Below, in pieces: positions 49,433 through 61,649 of a stretch of DNA of 64,000 nt; positions within the stretch are counted from its first letter, which is position 1, and every line of letters starts with the position of its first letter. The DNA is from Ophiocordyceps camponoti-saundersi (nom. inval.) (taxonomy: Eukaryota; Ascomycota; Sordariomycetes; Hypocreales; Ophiocordycipitaceae). The translations under genes and the position numbers were made by a program. The stretch covers positions 62,001-126,000 of the forward strand of contig PDHQ01000059.1 in assembly GCA_003339415.1 (NCBI GenBank), written 5' to 3'. The notes beneath the pieces were generated by a model that saw only the letters and a program-made list of their open reading frames with translations, did not search any database and was not told the DNA's origin.

Positions 49433-50283
49433 TATTATAAATTATACTTATAATTACCTTTTCTTACTTATATAGCTTATAATCTAAGCTTCTAAAAATA
49501 AGAAAGTAAAAGGTAATAAGAAAGTAAAGGGCTTTACTTATTATAGCTAAGTAATAGGTATTTAGAATAGGAAATTTATAAAGTATAAATAAGTAAAAAT
49601 TTCTTAAATAGGAATATCTTATAAGGTAAGGGAAGGTTATTAAGAGTAGGCTTTTAAGGTGTAAATTATTTAAATTAAAAGTTTAGAGAAGAAGGAAAGG
49701 AAAGACCTTTTAAGGGAAAGAAGCCTTCCTTTTATAGTTTTCCTTCTCTAAAATACTATCTAATTATATAAGCTAGCTAGAATTCTATAAAATACGGTAG
49801 AAACTTTATATTATAAATATACTAGTAAATAGAATAGCTTTATTTTATTTAATTTACTTTTATTATATTTCTTTTACTTTAAAATTAAATTCTTATTTTA
49901 AAATTAACTTTTAATTTTAAATCTATATAATTCTTAGTAAATAAAATAGCTTTATTCTATTTTATTATATTCTATTAGCTTCTAAGTTAATAATAAATTA
50001 TAATAGATAATTTTTTATTTATAATAACTAATATTTCTTTCTGTTTTTAACTATTTTTACCTGTTCCTCTTATTTTAAGAATTCTATTCGTTTTTTTTAT
50101 TAATTCTTATCTTATTTTATTATCCGAGGTTTAACTTTCTAAAGTTTAGCTATAATTTAAAGATTAAATATTAATATTTTTCCTTTATTATATAACTTAT
50201 ATTATTAAGCGGCTTATATAATAAATACTACTTATATAATTAAATAATACTTTTAACTAGTATTTATATTTTACATTATTATA
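49433..50283 (-). repeat. LTR shared by A4 and A3
   Basis: 851 bp, starting TATTATAAATT (TGTTACAGATC in A1). The left side is the gag/leader side of A4, and the right side joins directly to the 3' end of the A3 internal region. One LTR therefore serves two internal regions. Confidence 0.85.
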
Positions 50284-51741
50284 TATTCCCCTTTTTATAA
50301 TTTATAACTTTATAAACTTTATTATAAAAGAATAATATAAGGTATAAATAATAATTAGTTAGGTAATTAGTTATTTTTATTCTTATAAAAAAAGAAAGAG
50401 TATTTTAAAAAAACTTAATAAGGTAAAAATAATTAATTTTTTATATATATAGGGTCCTTATAATTATATTATTTAACGTTCCCCTTTATAAAGTTTTTAA
50501 TTTTAAAAACTTTTTATTAAAAGTGTTTTTCTTTATTATATTTTTTAATAAGTTTAGGTGCCTTAGTTAAGTATTTTATAAGTTTCTAAGTATTTTCTTT
50601 AAAAGGGTATCCTTTTTATTTTATTAAATAATAAACTATTCCTTTTTTTATCTTTTTATTTATAATAGATTTAAGTTTATATTCTTCTTTTAATATTATA
50701 GTTTTAATATTTTCTTTTAATTTAACGTTTTTAGGTGCTTTTTCTAGTAAGGAAATATAAAATATAAGGTATATATATATTCTTTTAAGAAGTTTAAGCT
50801 TATAGTTAAGGTTATTTAGCTTTTCTTTTATAAGGAAAGGTTTTAATTTTTTAAATTCTAAGGATTAATTTAGCTATTTAGTTTCTATATTTTTCTTTAA
50901 TAAATAAACCTTATTATTTTTATTAAATAAAGGTTTTTTTTCGCGTTTTTTATTATAATAATAACTAACTCTTTTAGCTATAAAATCTAATTATAATTTT
51001 ATATAAAAATATAAAGATTTAAGCTATTTAGTATTTAAAATTGTTTTTTATTATTAGTTTAATTTAGTAAGCTTAATTTATACGCTTTTAAATTAAATTT
51101 ATAATTTACTATAATAAGTACTATTTTAATAGATTTTAATATAGCGGTACTATAAGCTAATTAAGCTATAAGTAAGTTTATTACTTAATTATCTTATTCG
51201 TAATTAATATAAGCTTTAAGGTATTATTTTAAAGTTTAATTTAAAAATTTTATAGCTTTATTTATTCTTAAATAAAAAGTAATACTTAATTTATACTTAG
51301 TTCCTAATCTAACTATAAGGCTAGCTTAAAATTTAAAGTTTAATTTAAGGTCTCTATTACTTATAATAACTTTAAGTAAGCCCCTATTTACTATTATAAT
51401 TCTTAAGAATAAATAGCTTAATTTTTTAATAAATAAGTATTTTATCGTAAGTATAAAATAGCTATATTTAGTGAATTTATTAGTTATAACTAAAATAAAA
51501 TTTTATTCTATATTAGTTATAAGGCTTACTAATAAGATTAATTTAACTATAAAATTTATAGCTATATTTTCCTAAAGTTATTTAATAATTATTATAAGTT
51601 ATAAAAATCCGTAAAGCTTATACTTAAAGGCTTTAAATTTATTATAAATATTATAATTTTAAATAACTTTAATAATAGTCTTTTTAATATTTTTTATATT
51701 ATAATAGGCTTTAATTCTATTATAAGTTTTCTATATTCTTT
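50284..51741 (-). pseudogene. A3 chromodomain, GPY/F-like region and integrase part
   Basis: Aligned with A1 33,473-34,930. It holds the polypurine region, the chromodomain (about 50,540-50,650), the linker and most of the integrase, all on the minus strand. It breaks at the Copia G target site, TSD 51742-51746. Confidence 0.7.
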
Positions 51742-51746
51742 AATAA

Positions 51747-52442
51747 TATAAGTATAGATAAAAGATAATATAAGTATAGATAAAAGTAAGATAGCACTTT
51801 TAATCAGTTTAAAGTTAGGAAGATAATTAATTATCTAATAATAAAGATTTAAATAATAGGATTATTAGATATAAAAGCGTGTTTAAATTAAATTAAAATA
51901 GTAATAATTTTATAATAATAAGTTAATAATAGAATTATTTAGAAGGTAGGGAAGAGAGTAAGTAATTAAATTATTATCTTCTAAATAATAGGAAAACCTC
52001 TTCTCTAAATACTTAATTTTTTATAAACGTAGTAACCTTTCTAGTTAGGAAGAGGGTTATTCTATACGCTAGAAAATAACGTATTTAAGAGTATTTTCGG
52101 AAGTCTAGAAAGTATTATAGTTAGTTTAATATTTAGCTTTCTATGTTACCTATTTCTATAAAGTCTAAAAACGCTAACCGTAACGGATCTATATAAGGTT
52201 TTAAAAGTCTATATTATTCTTAGCCTTAGAGGGCCGGAGCCTTATATATAAAGGTAATAATATATTATACTTAGTGCTTTTAAAGTATAAAATAATAACC
52301 TTAGTTATTTATTTATATAATAAATATAATAAAATACTAGATTTTCTATATTATATTATAAAGTAGTTATTATATTTTTATATTAGTTATTTATTCCTAT
52401 ATTATTTATTATAAAGAATAAAAACTATTCTAAGCACTTATA
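51747..52442 (-). repeat. 3' LTR of Copia G, with a terminal 22-bp duplication
   Basis: 696 bp. The first 22 bases (51747-51768) are repeated at once (51769-51790), which accounts exactly for the 22-bp length difference from the other LTR. Confidence 0.88.
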
Positions 52443-52699
52443 GCCTCTTTTAAATAAATACGTTTTAGTTATTTATTTATTATTTATTATAAATAGGATA
52501 AAAATTATAAAACTTATAATATAATATAGTATTATATAGTATTATTTATTTAAAAAACTTAAAAACCTTTTTAAAGTAAAAGGAAAAATAGGAAAAATAA
52601 TAATTTATTTAAAAAAAATTATAAGAGGAAAATCTAAGAAAAGCTTAAATAGGTTTAAAAACCTCTTTATTAAAATAAGCTTATTTTGAAAATAATAGA

Positions 52700-54420
52700 T
52701 TAGTAAGACTATAGAAGGTAGTGCTATCTAATTCTTTAATAAAGATATTTACTATATTATTTTTACTTTTAGTATAATAAATATTTATAAGCTTATTTCT
52801 TTAATTTTATCTTAAATAAAAATAAGTTAGGTTAATATACTTTAACCTTTTATAAAATTTAGGATTTTCTGCTAGCCTTAAAGCTATAATATTATCTATT
52901 AATAAACAAGGTATTATAGTAAGTATTTTAATATCTAAACTATTATTTATTAATAAAAATAGCTTATTAAGATATAAGGCTTCTTTATTAGCCTCCCTTA
53001 GGCTTATAAACTTAGCCTCACAGCTGCTAAGTGCTATAGCTTTTTATTTAGCATAGGACTAGCTTATAATATTATTATATATAAAGAAATAATATCCTAA
53101 AATACTTTTTTATTCTATTAAATTAGAGGCCTAACTAGCGTCTAAAAAACCTTTAATATAATAGCTATTATAAAGTATATTACCTTTATATATAATAGCT
53201 TTATCTAAATATTTATTTAAATATTTCTAAATAGTATTTAAAGTATTTATATATATAATATTAAGTTTACTACTAAATCTAGCATAAGATAGAATAGAAT
53301 ATAGTATATCGGGTCTTATTTATAAGGCTAAATATAATAAAGAGCTTATTTCCCTCTAATACTATAATATTATTTCTTTATTAAGCTATATAATAGCTTT
53401 CTTTAATTTATTTCCAAGCTTCGAAAGTATATTTAAGTAGCTTATATATTCTTTATTTAATTCTTTAAGCTTATCTCTAGTATATTTTTCCTAAGTTATT
53501 TTTAGCGTATTATTTTACTTATTAAAAATAATATATATACTTAAAAAGCCTTATAAATAGCTTAAATCTTATAATTTTAAGTCTTTTTTTAATTTCTATA
53601 ATATATTTATTATAATATTATAACTCTTAGCGGCTACTAATATATTATTAATATATATTACTAAGGCTATTTTTAGCTTTTTATTTATAAATACCCCTTT
53701 ATCTAATAAAAGAGGGTAAAATCCTTGTTTTTTTAATATATTAGCTAAATAATTATACTATAGTTTAGGACTTTATTTTAAGCTATATAACGCTTTTCTT
53801 AATTTTAAAACTAAGTTATTAGTTTTAATCAGGTTTTTATACTTTCAAGGAAGCTTTATATTATTTTTATTATAATAATCTTTTATTATAAATTCCTCGA
53901 ATCTAATAGGCAGTTTTATATAGATTTTAATATTTATTTTAGCGTAAATAAAGGCATTCTTTATATTATATTACTTTACTATTAAATTATTTTATAAAGC
54001 TATTAATAATAATAACCTTATACTTTTAGGACAGGCAGTAGTAGAAAATGTTTCTAAATAATCTAAGCTATATACCTAATTAAAGCCTTATATTATAAAG
54101 CGGGCTTTATATTTAGTTATATTATTATTATTATCCTTTTTAAGCTTATAAACTTAATAGCCTCTTAAAGAATTTCTATCCTTAGGTATTATTTTAATTT
54201 CCTAAGTTTCTTATTTAATTAATTTATCTATTTAGATTATATAGCTTTTTTCTAATTTAATTTATTATTACTATTTAAAGCCTATTTAGTTGTTTAAGGC
54301 TTTATAGAATCTGAATTTTCTAGCATATATAAAATAGCTATTATATTCTTTTCTTTTAGAATATTATTTATTTTAAAGTAAGATTTATAGTTTTTTAATT
54401 CTTCTATAAGCGTTTTAGGT
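52700..54420 (-). pseudogene. Copia G reverse transcriptase and RNase H
   Basis: Minus-strand landmarks: NIKNAFIYAKI and IYIKLP near 53,900-53,970 (norm DVKTAFL...IYMxxP), KLRKALYSLK-stop-SP near 53,770-53,820 (norm KALYGLKQSP), and the catalytic box at 53,644-53,655. This reads Y-I-N-N for Y-V-D-D; both Asp codons went GAT to AAT. RNase H shows a segment beginning SWSYAK and ending ALSSCEAKF near 53,010-53,080. Stops replace Gln and Trp. Confidence 0.87.
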
Positions 54421-54899
54421 ATTCTTACTTTTATAGAAGGTAGATCCTTTATTTTATTATTTTTACTACTATTATATTCTTATAATAATTGTTTATTAGC
54501 TAGTTTTGCTATTTCTTTCTCTTTATCCGCTATTAAGGATCGAGTTATAGAAGGAATAGTATTAAAATCTAGCTATGTATTATTTTCTTCTTCTTTATTA
54601 TTATTATTATCCCTTTATATAAAGTTATTTTCTAAAATAACTATATTTCGTAAAAGATTTATAGTTCTTTTATTAAAATCTTAGATCTTATAAGCATTGT
54701 TTAAGTAGCTTATAATAATTCCTTTATTAGCCCGAGGGTCTAATTTAATACTAGAATATTTATTTTTATAATATATAATACTACTAAATATTTTAATCTT
54801 ATTTAATTCTTTAATAAATAAAGTAGTATTATTTTTTAATTTAAAAAGAGTCTTATAGCTTAATTTACTATATAAAGACTTATTATATAAATAAGTAGT

Positions 54900-55500
54900 A
54901 GTAATAATAGCTTCCCCTTATAGATAATAGAGCAGGTTAGCTATATATAAAATAGTATATACTTTATCTAATAATATTCTATTTATTCTTTCTATTTTGC
55001 CGTTAGGCTCCTTAATATTAGGCGGGCTAATATTAAAAATAATACCTTATTTTATATAATAGTCCTTTATATTATATATAAATTCCTTAGCGTTATTTAT
55101 AAAAACTTGCTTTATTTTAATATTATTATTATTACTTTCAACCCTTATTTTATAATTAATAAATTCCTATAAAGTACTATTTTTTATTTTTATAAGTGCT
55201 ATATTTAAAAATCTAATATAAAAGTTTAAAAACGTAATAAAATACATATATTTATTATTAGTAAGAACTTTAATAAGACCTTAGATATTTATACTTATTT
55301 TTTCTAAGTAAGTATATTATATAGTAAAAGCTTTCTTATTAATTTTATTAGTTAATTTAGCTTATAAATACTCTTTATATTATTTTACTTCTTTAATACT
55401 ATTATAATTAAATTTAATAGTATTATCTTTACTTTTTAAGAATCTAATTAAAATTTTATAATTAATATGCCCTAGTCTTTTATATTATAAAAATAAATTT
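54900..55500 (-). pseudogene. Copia G integrase with GAG_pre-integrase block
   Basis: The minus-strand frame has YKRLGHINYK near 55,460-55,490 (norm WHxRLGH of the pre-integrase zinc region), then TNNKYMYFITFLNFY near 55,240, NNAKEFIYNI near 55,080-55,110 (norm DNGxEF, first residue changed to Asn) and PNGKIERINR at about 54,970-55,010, which holds the catalytic Glu of the DDE core. It would insert the cDNA. Stops at Gln/Trp sites. Confidence 0.85.
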
Positions 55501-55849
55501 ATTTCTTTACTAGTATTTAATATATATTCTTTATTATTTATATTCCTTTTAAGCTTATTATACTTATACTTAGTAATTAAATAAGGTAAATAATAAAAAT
55601 TATTATATCTATAGCCTTTAGCTATTTCTTTATTATTTATAAATAATTATACTATTTCTATATAAATTAAAGTACTTATTTTATTAAAGTAAGATTATAA
55701 TAGTATATTAATACTTAATTCAGCTATATAAAATACGTTACTTAGTTTATAATATTATTTATTATTTTTAAACTAGAAAATAACGTCTCTAGCTCTCTTT
55801 ACTATTATAGTATTTACTTTTCCTTATTATACCTTTATATTAATAAGTT

Positions 55850-55930
55850 TATAATTAATTAATAAGTCTTTATTAAATACTATATGTTTTATTATACCTA
55901 TATTATAAAGGAAATACGTTATATTTTTAT
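55850..55930 (-). pseudogene. Copia G protease active-site region
   Basis: The minus-strand frame reads YFLYNIGIIKHI, where WxLDSGxTxH is the Copia norm; Asp-Ser-Gly has become Tyr-Asn-Ile or similar through RIP-type changes. Position between gag and the pre-integrase block supports the call. Confidence 0.55.
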
Positions 55931-56299
55931 TATTATTATAGGTATTAGAGGTAGAAAAAACAGAATTTTATATTAATCTTAATTTATTACTATTAATATT
56001 TAAATTTATAAATCTTATAGTATTATTATTAGTTATATTATTAATAGAAGGAAGAAAGGTATTATTTACTTATATAAAGATAATAATAAATTTAACTTCT
56101 TTATTAGAATCGGATTATTCCCTTTATTCTTTTTTAACTTCTTTTTCTTCTTTTTCTTCTTTTTCGATCTCTTCTTCGTTTAAATTTAATTTAGTTATTT
56201 AATTATTTTTCGTAAGAAGGACTGTTTTCTTAGTCGTTTTTCAAGCTAGTTTATAATAAGGATTTTTTATTTTCTTCAAAATAGGACCTATAGGGGAAT

Positions 56300-57120
56300 T
56301 TATAATAGCTATGATTTTTTCCTCTATTTTCCTCTCTTTCCGGGCTTTTAATAAAGCCTTTAGTTACTATATTTTTCTCTTCTCTTCCGAAGAGGCATCC
56401 TTTTATTCCTACTAATTAGGGGCTTTATAAGGGTATAAGTACTAGCATAATTCTGCTTTATGCCTTATATTTTTATAGTTTAGGTAAAAAATAATCTTTT
56501 TCTTCTACTTATAAAGCTTCTTACCTTTATAAGAAGAGGTATTTAAAACCTTCTTAGTAGAAGAGGTATTTCTTTTTTCCTTATTAATAAGGGACGAGAA
56601 GAGGGTCTCGAGGGTATACGCCTTTTCGTTATTTCGTAAGGCTTATATAATATTTATTATAAAGCCTCGATATTCGTTTTATAGGCCCGTAAGTGTTAAG
56701 CTTATTATAACGATTTCAGGTATCTTAATATCCCTAAAAAGAAGCTTTTTATAGCTTAATTTTATCTTATTAAGATAAACTTCTATATTACCTTTTATAT
56801 AGTATATATTAAATAGATCCCTTATAAGAAGGAAATTTAATATAAAGGAAGAGGGATTATAAAGGTCTTTTAACTTATCCTAAGTAACTTTAGTATCTTT
56901 AATATACTTTATTTATATTAAGGGACCGTTATCGATAAATAGCTTCATAAAGGCTAAGGCGTCTTCGGTTTTAATATTACCTTTTTATTATATAGTAAGT
57001 TAAAGTTTCTCGCGTATAAGGGCAGACTTTATATAAAGCGCCTAAGTAGGATAATTCTTAGAGCCCTAAAGCTTAGAAAAATTATAGTGAACTTTAGAAA
57101 ATATATTTCTTAGCTAAGGA
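56300..57120 (-). pseudogene. Copia G gag with zinc knuckle
   Basis: The right part (57,100-56,600) is a helical gag domain (for example EDALAFMKLFIDNGPL near 56,930-56,975). The zinc knuckle is at 56,445-56,486 with spacing X2-X4-X4: the first two Cys are now Tyr, His and the last Cys are kept. Downstream is a Lys/Glu-rich tract (about 56,130-56,210). A GC-richer patch at 56,580-56,720 keeps several CpG. Frame interrupted by TAG/TAA. Confidence 0.72.
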
Positions 57121-57201
57121 ATAGCTTATTTATCTAGCGGTATTTTTTAGATTTTTCTTAGATTTTTTATAGCCTTTTTAAAGTAAGAGGAATTACTACT
57201 A

Positions 57202-57875
57202 TATAAGTGTAAATAAAAGTTAAATAGCACTTTCGATTAGTTTAAAGTTAGGAAGATAATTAATTATCTAGTAATAGAGATTTAAATAATAGGATTATTA
57301 AATATAGAAGCGCGTTTAAATTAGATTAGAATAGTAGTGATTTTATAATAATAAGTTAATAATAAAATTATTTAGAAGGTAAGGAAGAGAGTAAGTAATT
57401 AAATTATTATCTTTTAAATAATAGGAAAACCTCTTCTCTAAATACTTAATTTCTTATAAACGTAGTAACCTTTCCGGTTAGGAAGAGGGTTATTCTATAC
57501 GCTGGAAAATAACGTATTTAGGAGTGTTTTCGGAAGTCTAAAAAGTATTATAGTTAGTTTAATATTCGGCTTTCTATATTACTTATTTCCGTAAAGTCTA
57601 AAAACGCTAACTATAATAGATCTATATAAGGTTTTAAAGGTTTATATTATTCTTAGCCTTAGAGGGCCGGAGCCTTATATACGAAGGTAATAATATATTA
57701 TACTTAGTGCTTTTAAGGTATAAAATAATAACCCTAGTTATTTATTAATATAATAAATATAGTAAAGTATTAGATTTTCTATATTATATTATAAAGTAGT
57801 TATTATATTTTTATATTAGTTATTTATTCCTATATTATTTATTATAAAGAATAAAAATTATTATAAGCACTTATA
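57202..57875 (-). repeat. 5' LTR of Copia G
   Basis: 674 bp with a single copy of the 22-bp terminus. TSD AATAG follows at 57876-57880. Confidence 0.9.
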
Positions 57876-57880
57876 AATAG

Positions 57881-59583
57881 CTATAAATAAGTAATTTATA
57901 GAATTCTTTTATTATAGTTTCTATTATATTAAGAGGTATAAATAGCTTTTCTTTTAGATAAGCTAAGTTATTTATCTACTTAATATTTTTATAATCTTTA
58001 AAATTAGTATTTTTATAAGCTTCTTTAATTTATTTTAATATAGAATTATTAGCTTTTACTTTAAATATAGCGTTTAAAGTATTTTATTCTAAATTTCCTT
58101 TATTATTTATTTTAAGGAAATTAGTTATTTTAAGTATTATACTAGTATTTAAATTAAGTTTTCTACTAATTATATTAGCTTTTTTATTCTTATTACCTTT
58201 TTTATATATAATTTTATAATTATAATTAGTAAGGAATTTAGCTTACCTAATTTATTAGCTTTTTAAAGTTTAACTCGTATTAAAATAGCTTATATTTATA
58301 TAGTTAGTATAAATCTTTAATTTAAAATCACTTTTTAATATATAATACTTAAATTTTTTAATAGGTTTAATAATAGCTAGGAATTCTTTATTATAGAAAA
58401 AATAATTTATTTCCGAATTTACTAACTTTTTAGAATAAAAAGCTATAAGATATAATATAGCGTTATTTTCCTAGCTTAATTAAGCTCTTATAATATAATT
58501 AAAAGTATTAGTTTCTAAAATTAAAAGCTATTTTAAATTATAAACTATTAATATAGGTGCTAAAATTAGCTTTTTTTAAGGGAATTAAAAGCTATATTAG
58601 CTTCTTCGGTCTACTTAAAAGGTTCTTTTTTAGCTAATTTTATTATTATTAATATAAAAATAATTATATTAGAAAAGTCTTTAATAAACCTTTCATAATA
58701 ATTATAATAACTTATAAACTACTATATATTTTTAATCGATTTAGGCATAAGCTAGTCTTTTAAGGGTTTTAATTTACTAGGGTTTATTTTAATATTATAA
58801 GGGGTTATAATAGTGCTTAGAAATTTTACTTTTTTAAAAAAGAATTCGTATTTTTTAGGATTTATATATAATTTAGCTTTTTATAAGGCTTCTAATACTT
58901 TTCTTATATAAGTTTTATATTCTTTTAAGGTATCTAAAAATATAATAATATTATCTAAATAAGCCGTAGTAAATATATCTAAATAATCTCTTAGAATATA
59001 ATTAATACGTTTTTAGAAAGTAGCAGGGCTATTATATAGTCTTAGGGGTAATACTAAGTATTTATAGCTTTTATATTTAGTTCCGAAAGCTATTTTATAT
59101 TCGTCTCCTTTTACTATTTATATTTAGTAATAAGCTAATTTTAAATCTAGCTTAGTAAAATACTATTTCTAACTTAATCTATCTTTTAGTTTTATAATTA
59201 GTAGTATAAGCGTTTTATTTTTAATAGTATTATTTTTTAATTTTTAATAGTTTATTATAAGTTTTAATTTATTTTTTTCTTTACCCGATTTATTAGTAAA
59301 GGTAATAGGAGCTTTATAAGGGCTTTTAGAAGCCTTATATATCCCTTTTTAATTTATTCTTCTAAATATTCTTTTAATACTTATAATTATTTTTTATTAC
59401 TATTATAAATTTATATAAATTAAAGTTCCGAATTAGGTTTTAATTTAATTTTATAGTTTTATAAACTTTTTTTAGATAAGGTATTATCTATAAGTTCCTT
59501 AAATATATTTAAAATCTCTTTTAAAATTTCTTTAAGTATTAATTTATAGCGTTTTAATTTTTCTTTAAAATAAAAAGCTATTT
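57881..59583 (-). pseudogene. A3 rest of integrase, RNase H and reverse transcriptase
   Basis: Continuation of A3 after Copia G, aligned with A1 about 34,940-36,650. The catalytic loop of the reverse transcriptase lies near 58,940-58,970. Heavily stopped. Ends at B3. Confidence 0.72.
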
Positions 59584-59588
59584 CTTCT

Positions 59589-59838
59589 TATAAAGGTCCT
59601 ATACTCCTTAACATTTATAAAAAGCTAACTTTATTAATATAGAATAACTTAAGAGGTTCTAAGATATATATAGTATATATACTTAGGGTTATAGTCCGTA
59701 TATAGCCCGCGCTTATCCCGCGCGCGGCGCTAACTAATTATATATACTTATATATACCCCGCGCCTATTATACGCGCGGACTTAACTAAGCACCTTTTAC
59801 GTAACTTAGCTATTCGGGCGTAGCCCGAATCCTTTATA
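59589..59838 (-). repeat. 3' LTR of B3
   Basis: 250 bp, ends TATAAAGG and CCTTTATA; reverse complement of the B1 LTRs. Confidence 0.88.
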
Positions 59839-61022
59839 TACCTTATCGCCTTAGGAAAAAGAGTATTTCCGGCCGCGGTATATATATATATAAGGTATAA
59901 GTTAAAATACCCCTTATATAAAAAATTTTTCTTCTTTCTTTTTTTTTTCTCCTTAAGCTAGTTATATTATTTTCCCTTATTAAGTAAATATTTCTCTAAG
60001 CTTTATATTTTATTACTCCGCTACTATATTCTTATAATTCTTTTTTCTATTATTATTATTATCTAAGCTTTTTATAGTTATTTATTCTTTTCTTTTTATT
60101 ATTATAAATTTTTAAGCTTTTTATATTTATTAAGTTATTATATTACCGCTTTAATATATTATTTAGTTAGCTATAGTTACCGCTTTATATAATAAATAGC
60201 TATATTATAAAAGGGGATTTAAATAATAAAAATATTATTATATTATAAAAAGTAAAATATTTATATACTCCCTATATCTAGGACTTTTATAATAGTTATA
60301 ATATTAATTATTAATATAGTTATAAGATAGCTTATAAAGCGTATAAGTAGCGGCGAAGATAGTGCTTTTAGGAAAAGTACCTTTTTACTATAAATATATA
60401 TTTATAGCGGGCTATTTATAATTTATAGATAATAGTTAGGGAAAAATAAGCTATTACTTTACCTACTTACCCTTACGCTAAAAAAGTACTTAGCTAGCGC
60501 GCCTAGCTTACGCTAAAGTTTCTTACTTATATTAATTACTTATAGAATATATTAGCTACTATTTATATTATACCGCGCCTAGTAACTAATTTTTACGCCC
60601 CCTTTACGCTTAAGTAATTATAATCCTCCGCGCTTATCCCCGCTATTAGTAATATAATTACTATACTCGCCTTATATACCTTAACTTATAATATATTTTT
60701 AGAATAATATAATATTAGTAATAATAATAATAATAATAAGGCGCTCTTATTACTAGCCTTAACTTTTTCGCTTTATAATATAAAATATCTTTTTAATAAT
60801 AAGAGGAATAATAGCGATAGATTCTTAAGTAATAGCGGGATAAGTAAGCTACTTAAATTATAAATTACTAAGTAAATATTAACGCGCAGAAATAAGAAAA
60901 TAAGAAAAGGAATAATATCTTTTATTAAATAATTATAATATTAACTAATTTATATAATATACTAAGCTTACTTACTATTTTACTATATACTATTTTTACT
61001 AACTTATATATATTACTTAGCT
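59589..61022 (-). mobile_element. Gypsy chromovirus B3, 3' end only, reverse orientation
   Basis: Reverse complement of the B family: LTR 59589-59838 (250 bp) then the long non-coding 3' region to about 61,022, where LINE E2 inserted. The coding part of B3 must lie beyond E2, outside the window. It keeps the GC-rich LTR core (about 59,708-59,732). Inserted in A3 with candidate TSD CTTCT. Confidence 0.85.
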
Positions 61023-61089
61023 ATTATAATAATAATTATAATACTCTAGAGGCTATAGAAATAGCTGCTAGAACCTCGGCAGTAAGTTA

Positions 61090-61131
61090 AGTAGGAAAAA
61101 CCCTCCTAAAAGAGGTAAAACCCCCCGCTAT
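61090..61131 (-). other. LINE E2 3' terminal motif
   Basis: Same motif as 1115-1153 in reverse complement: GGAAAAACC, a short hairpin around CTCCTAAAAGAG, then GGTAAAACC on the plus strand. Confidence 0.6.
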
Positions 61132-61649
61132 ATAATAAGACCGCGTCCGGCTCGGGGCTAGGCTAGGCGCTCTACGTATATAAAGAAAGTAACCGTTAGT
61201 TACGGTAATACTATATAATATAAGGAAAGATAAGGAAAGATAGATAAGATAAGAAAAAGATAATAGTAGTAGCGGTATATATTACCTACACGTGCTAGTA
61301 TATACCTCCCCGGCCTCTAAGTATATATTACTTAACCCTTAAGTACGTAGCTATATACCTCCTTTATATATAATATATACTTAAGTATATACCTTTTTTT
61401 TAAGCTTTCCTAATTAGGAAGCTTTTTTAATTAGGAAGTTAGTTTTTATAAATTAGTAACTTAAGGCTTAAAAGTATATAAAGGAGGGGGGGGGTCGCTT
61501 TTACTAATATAAGCGGGTTATTATTATCTTATTATTTTTTTTAGTAATTTTAACTATATAAGTAATTTTTAGCGCGCGTAATTAGTTTATAGCTAACTTA
61601 TACCGGAGTAAAATACCCGCTAAACCTAACTTTCTTTAAGCGGTATCTT

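Larger units (their letters stand above)
19821..50283 (-). mobile_element. Gypsy chromovirus A4, interrupted by B1 and LINE C2
   Basis: Minus-strand element with LTRs at 19821-20671 and 49433-50283 (851 bp each). Internal pieces are 20672-21026, 27967-29222 and about 44649-49432; joined, they are colinear with the internal region of A1. B1 and C2 (which itself holds A1) separate the pieces. The right LTR is followed directly by the internal start of another copy (A3) and not by a TSD, so A4 and A3 form a tandem array sharing one LTR. More heavily mutated than A1. Confidence 0.82.
51747..57875 (-). mobile_element. Copia element G, complete, inserted in A3
   Basis: 6,129 bp, LTRs 51747-52442 (696 bp) and 57202-57875 (674 bp), TSD AATAA/AATAG (51742-51746 and 57876-57880). 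LTR ends form the inverted pair TATAAGTG/CACTTATA, that is TGTAAGTG/CACTTACA before RIP. Minus-strand order from right is gag, protease, integrase, reverse transcriptase, RNase H; integrase before reverse transcriptase defines Copia. It is moderately mutated, less than the A3 sequence around it, so it inserted later. It is the only Copia in the window. Confidence 0.93.
50284..59588 (-). mobile_element. Gypsy A3 internal region, tandem to A4, interrupted by Copia G and broken by B3
   Basis: Pieces 50284-51746 and 57876-59588 are colinear with A1 33,473-36,660. No gag or second LTR is present in the window, because B3 inserted at 59,588 in the linker upstream of the reverse transcriptase (candidate TSD CTTCT, 59584-59588). 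The remainder may continue beyond the right edge after B3 and E2. Confidence 0.78.
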
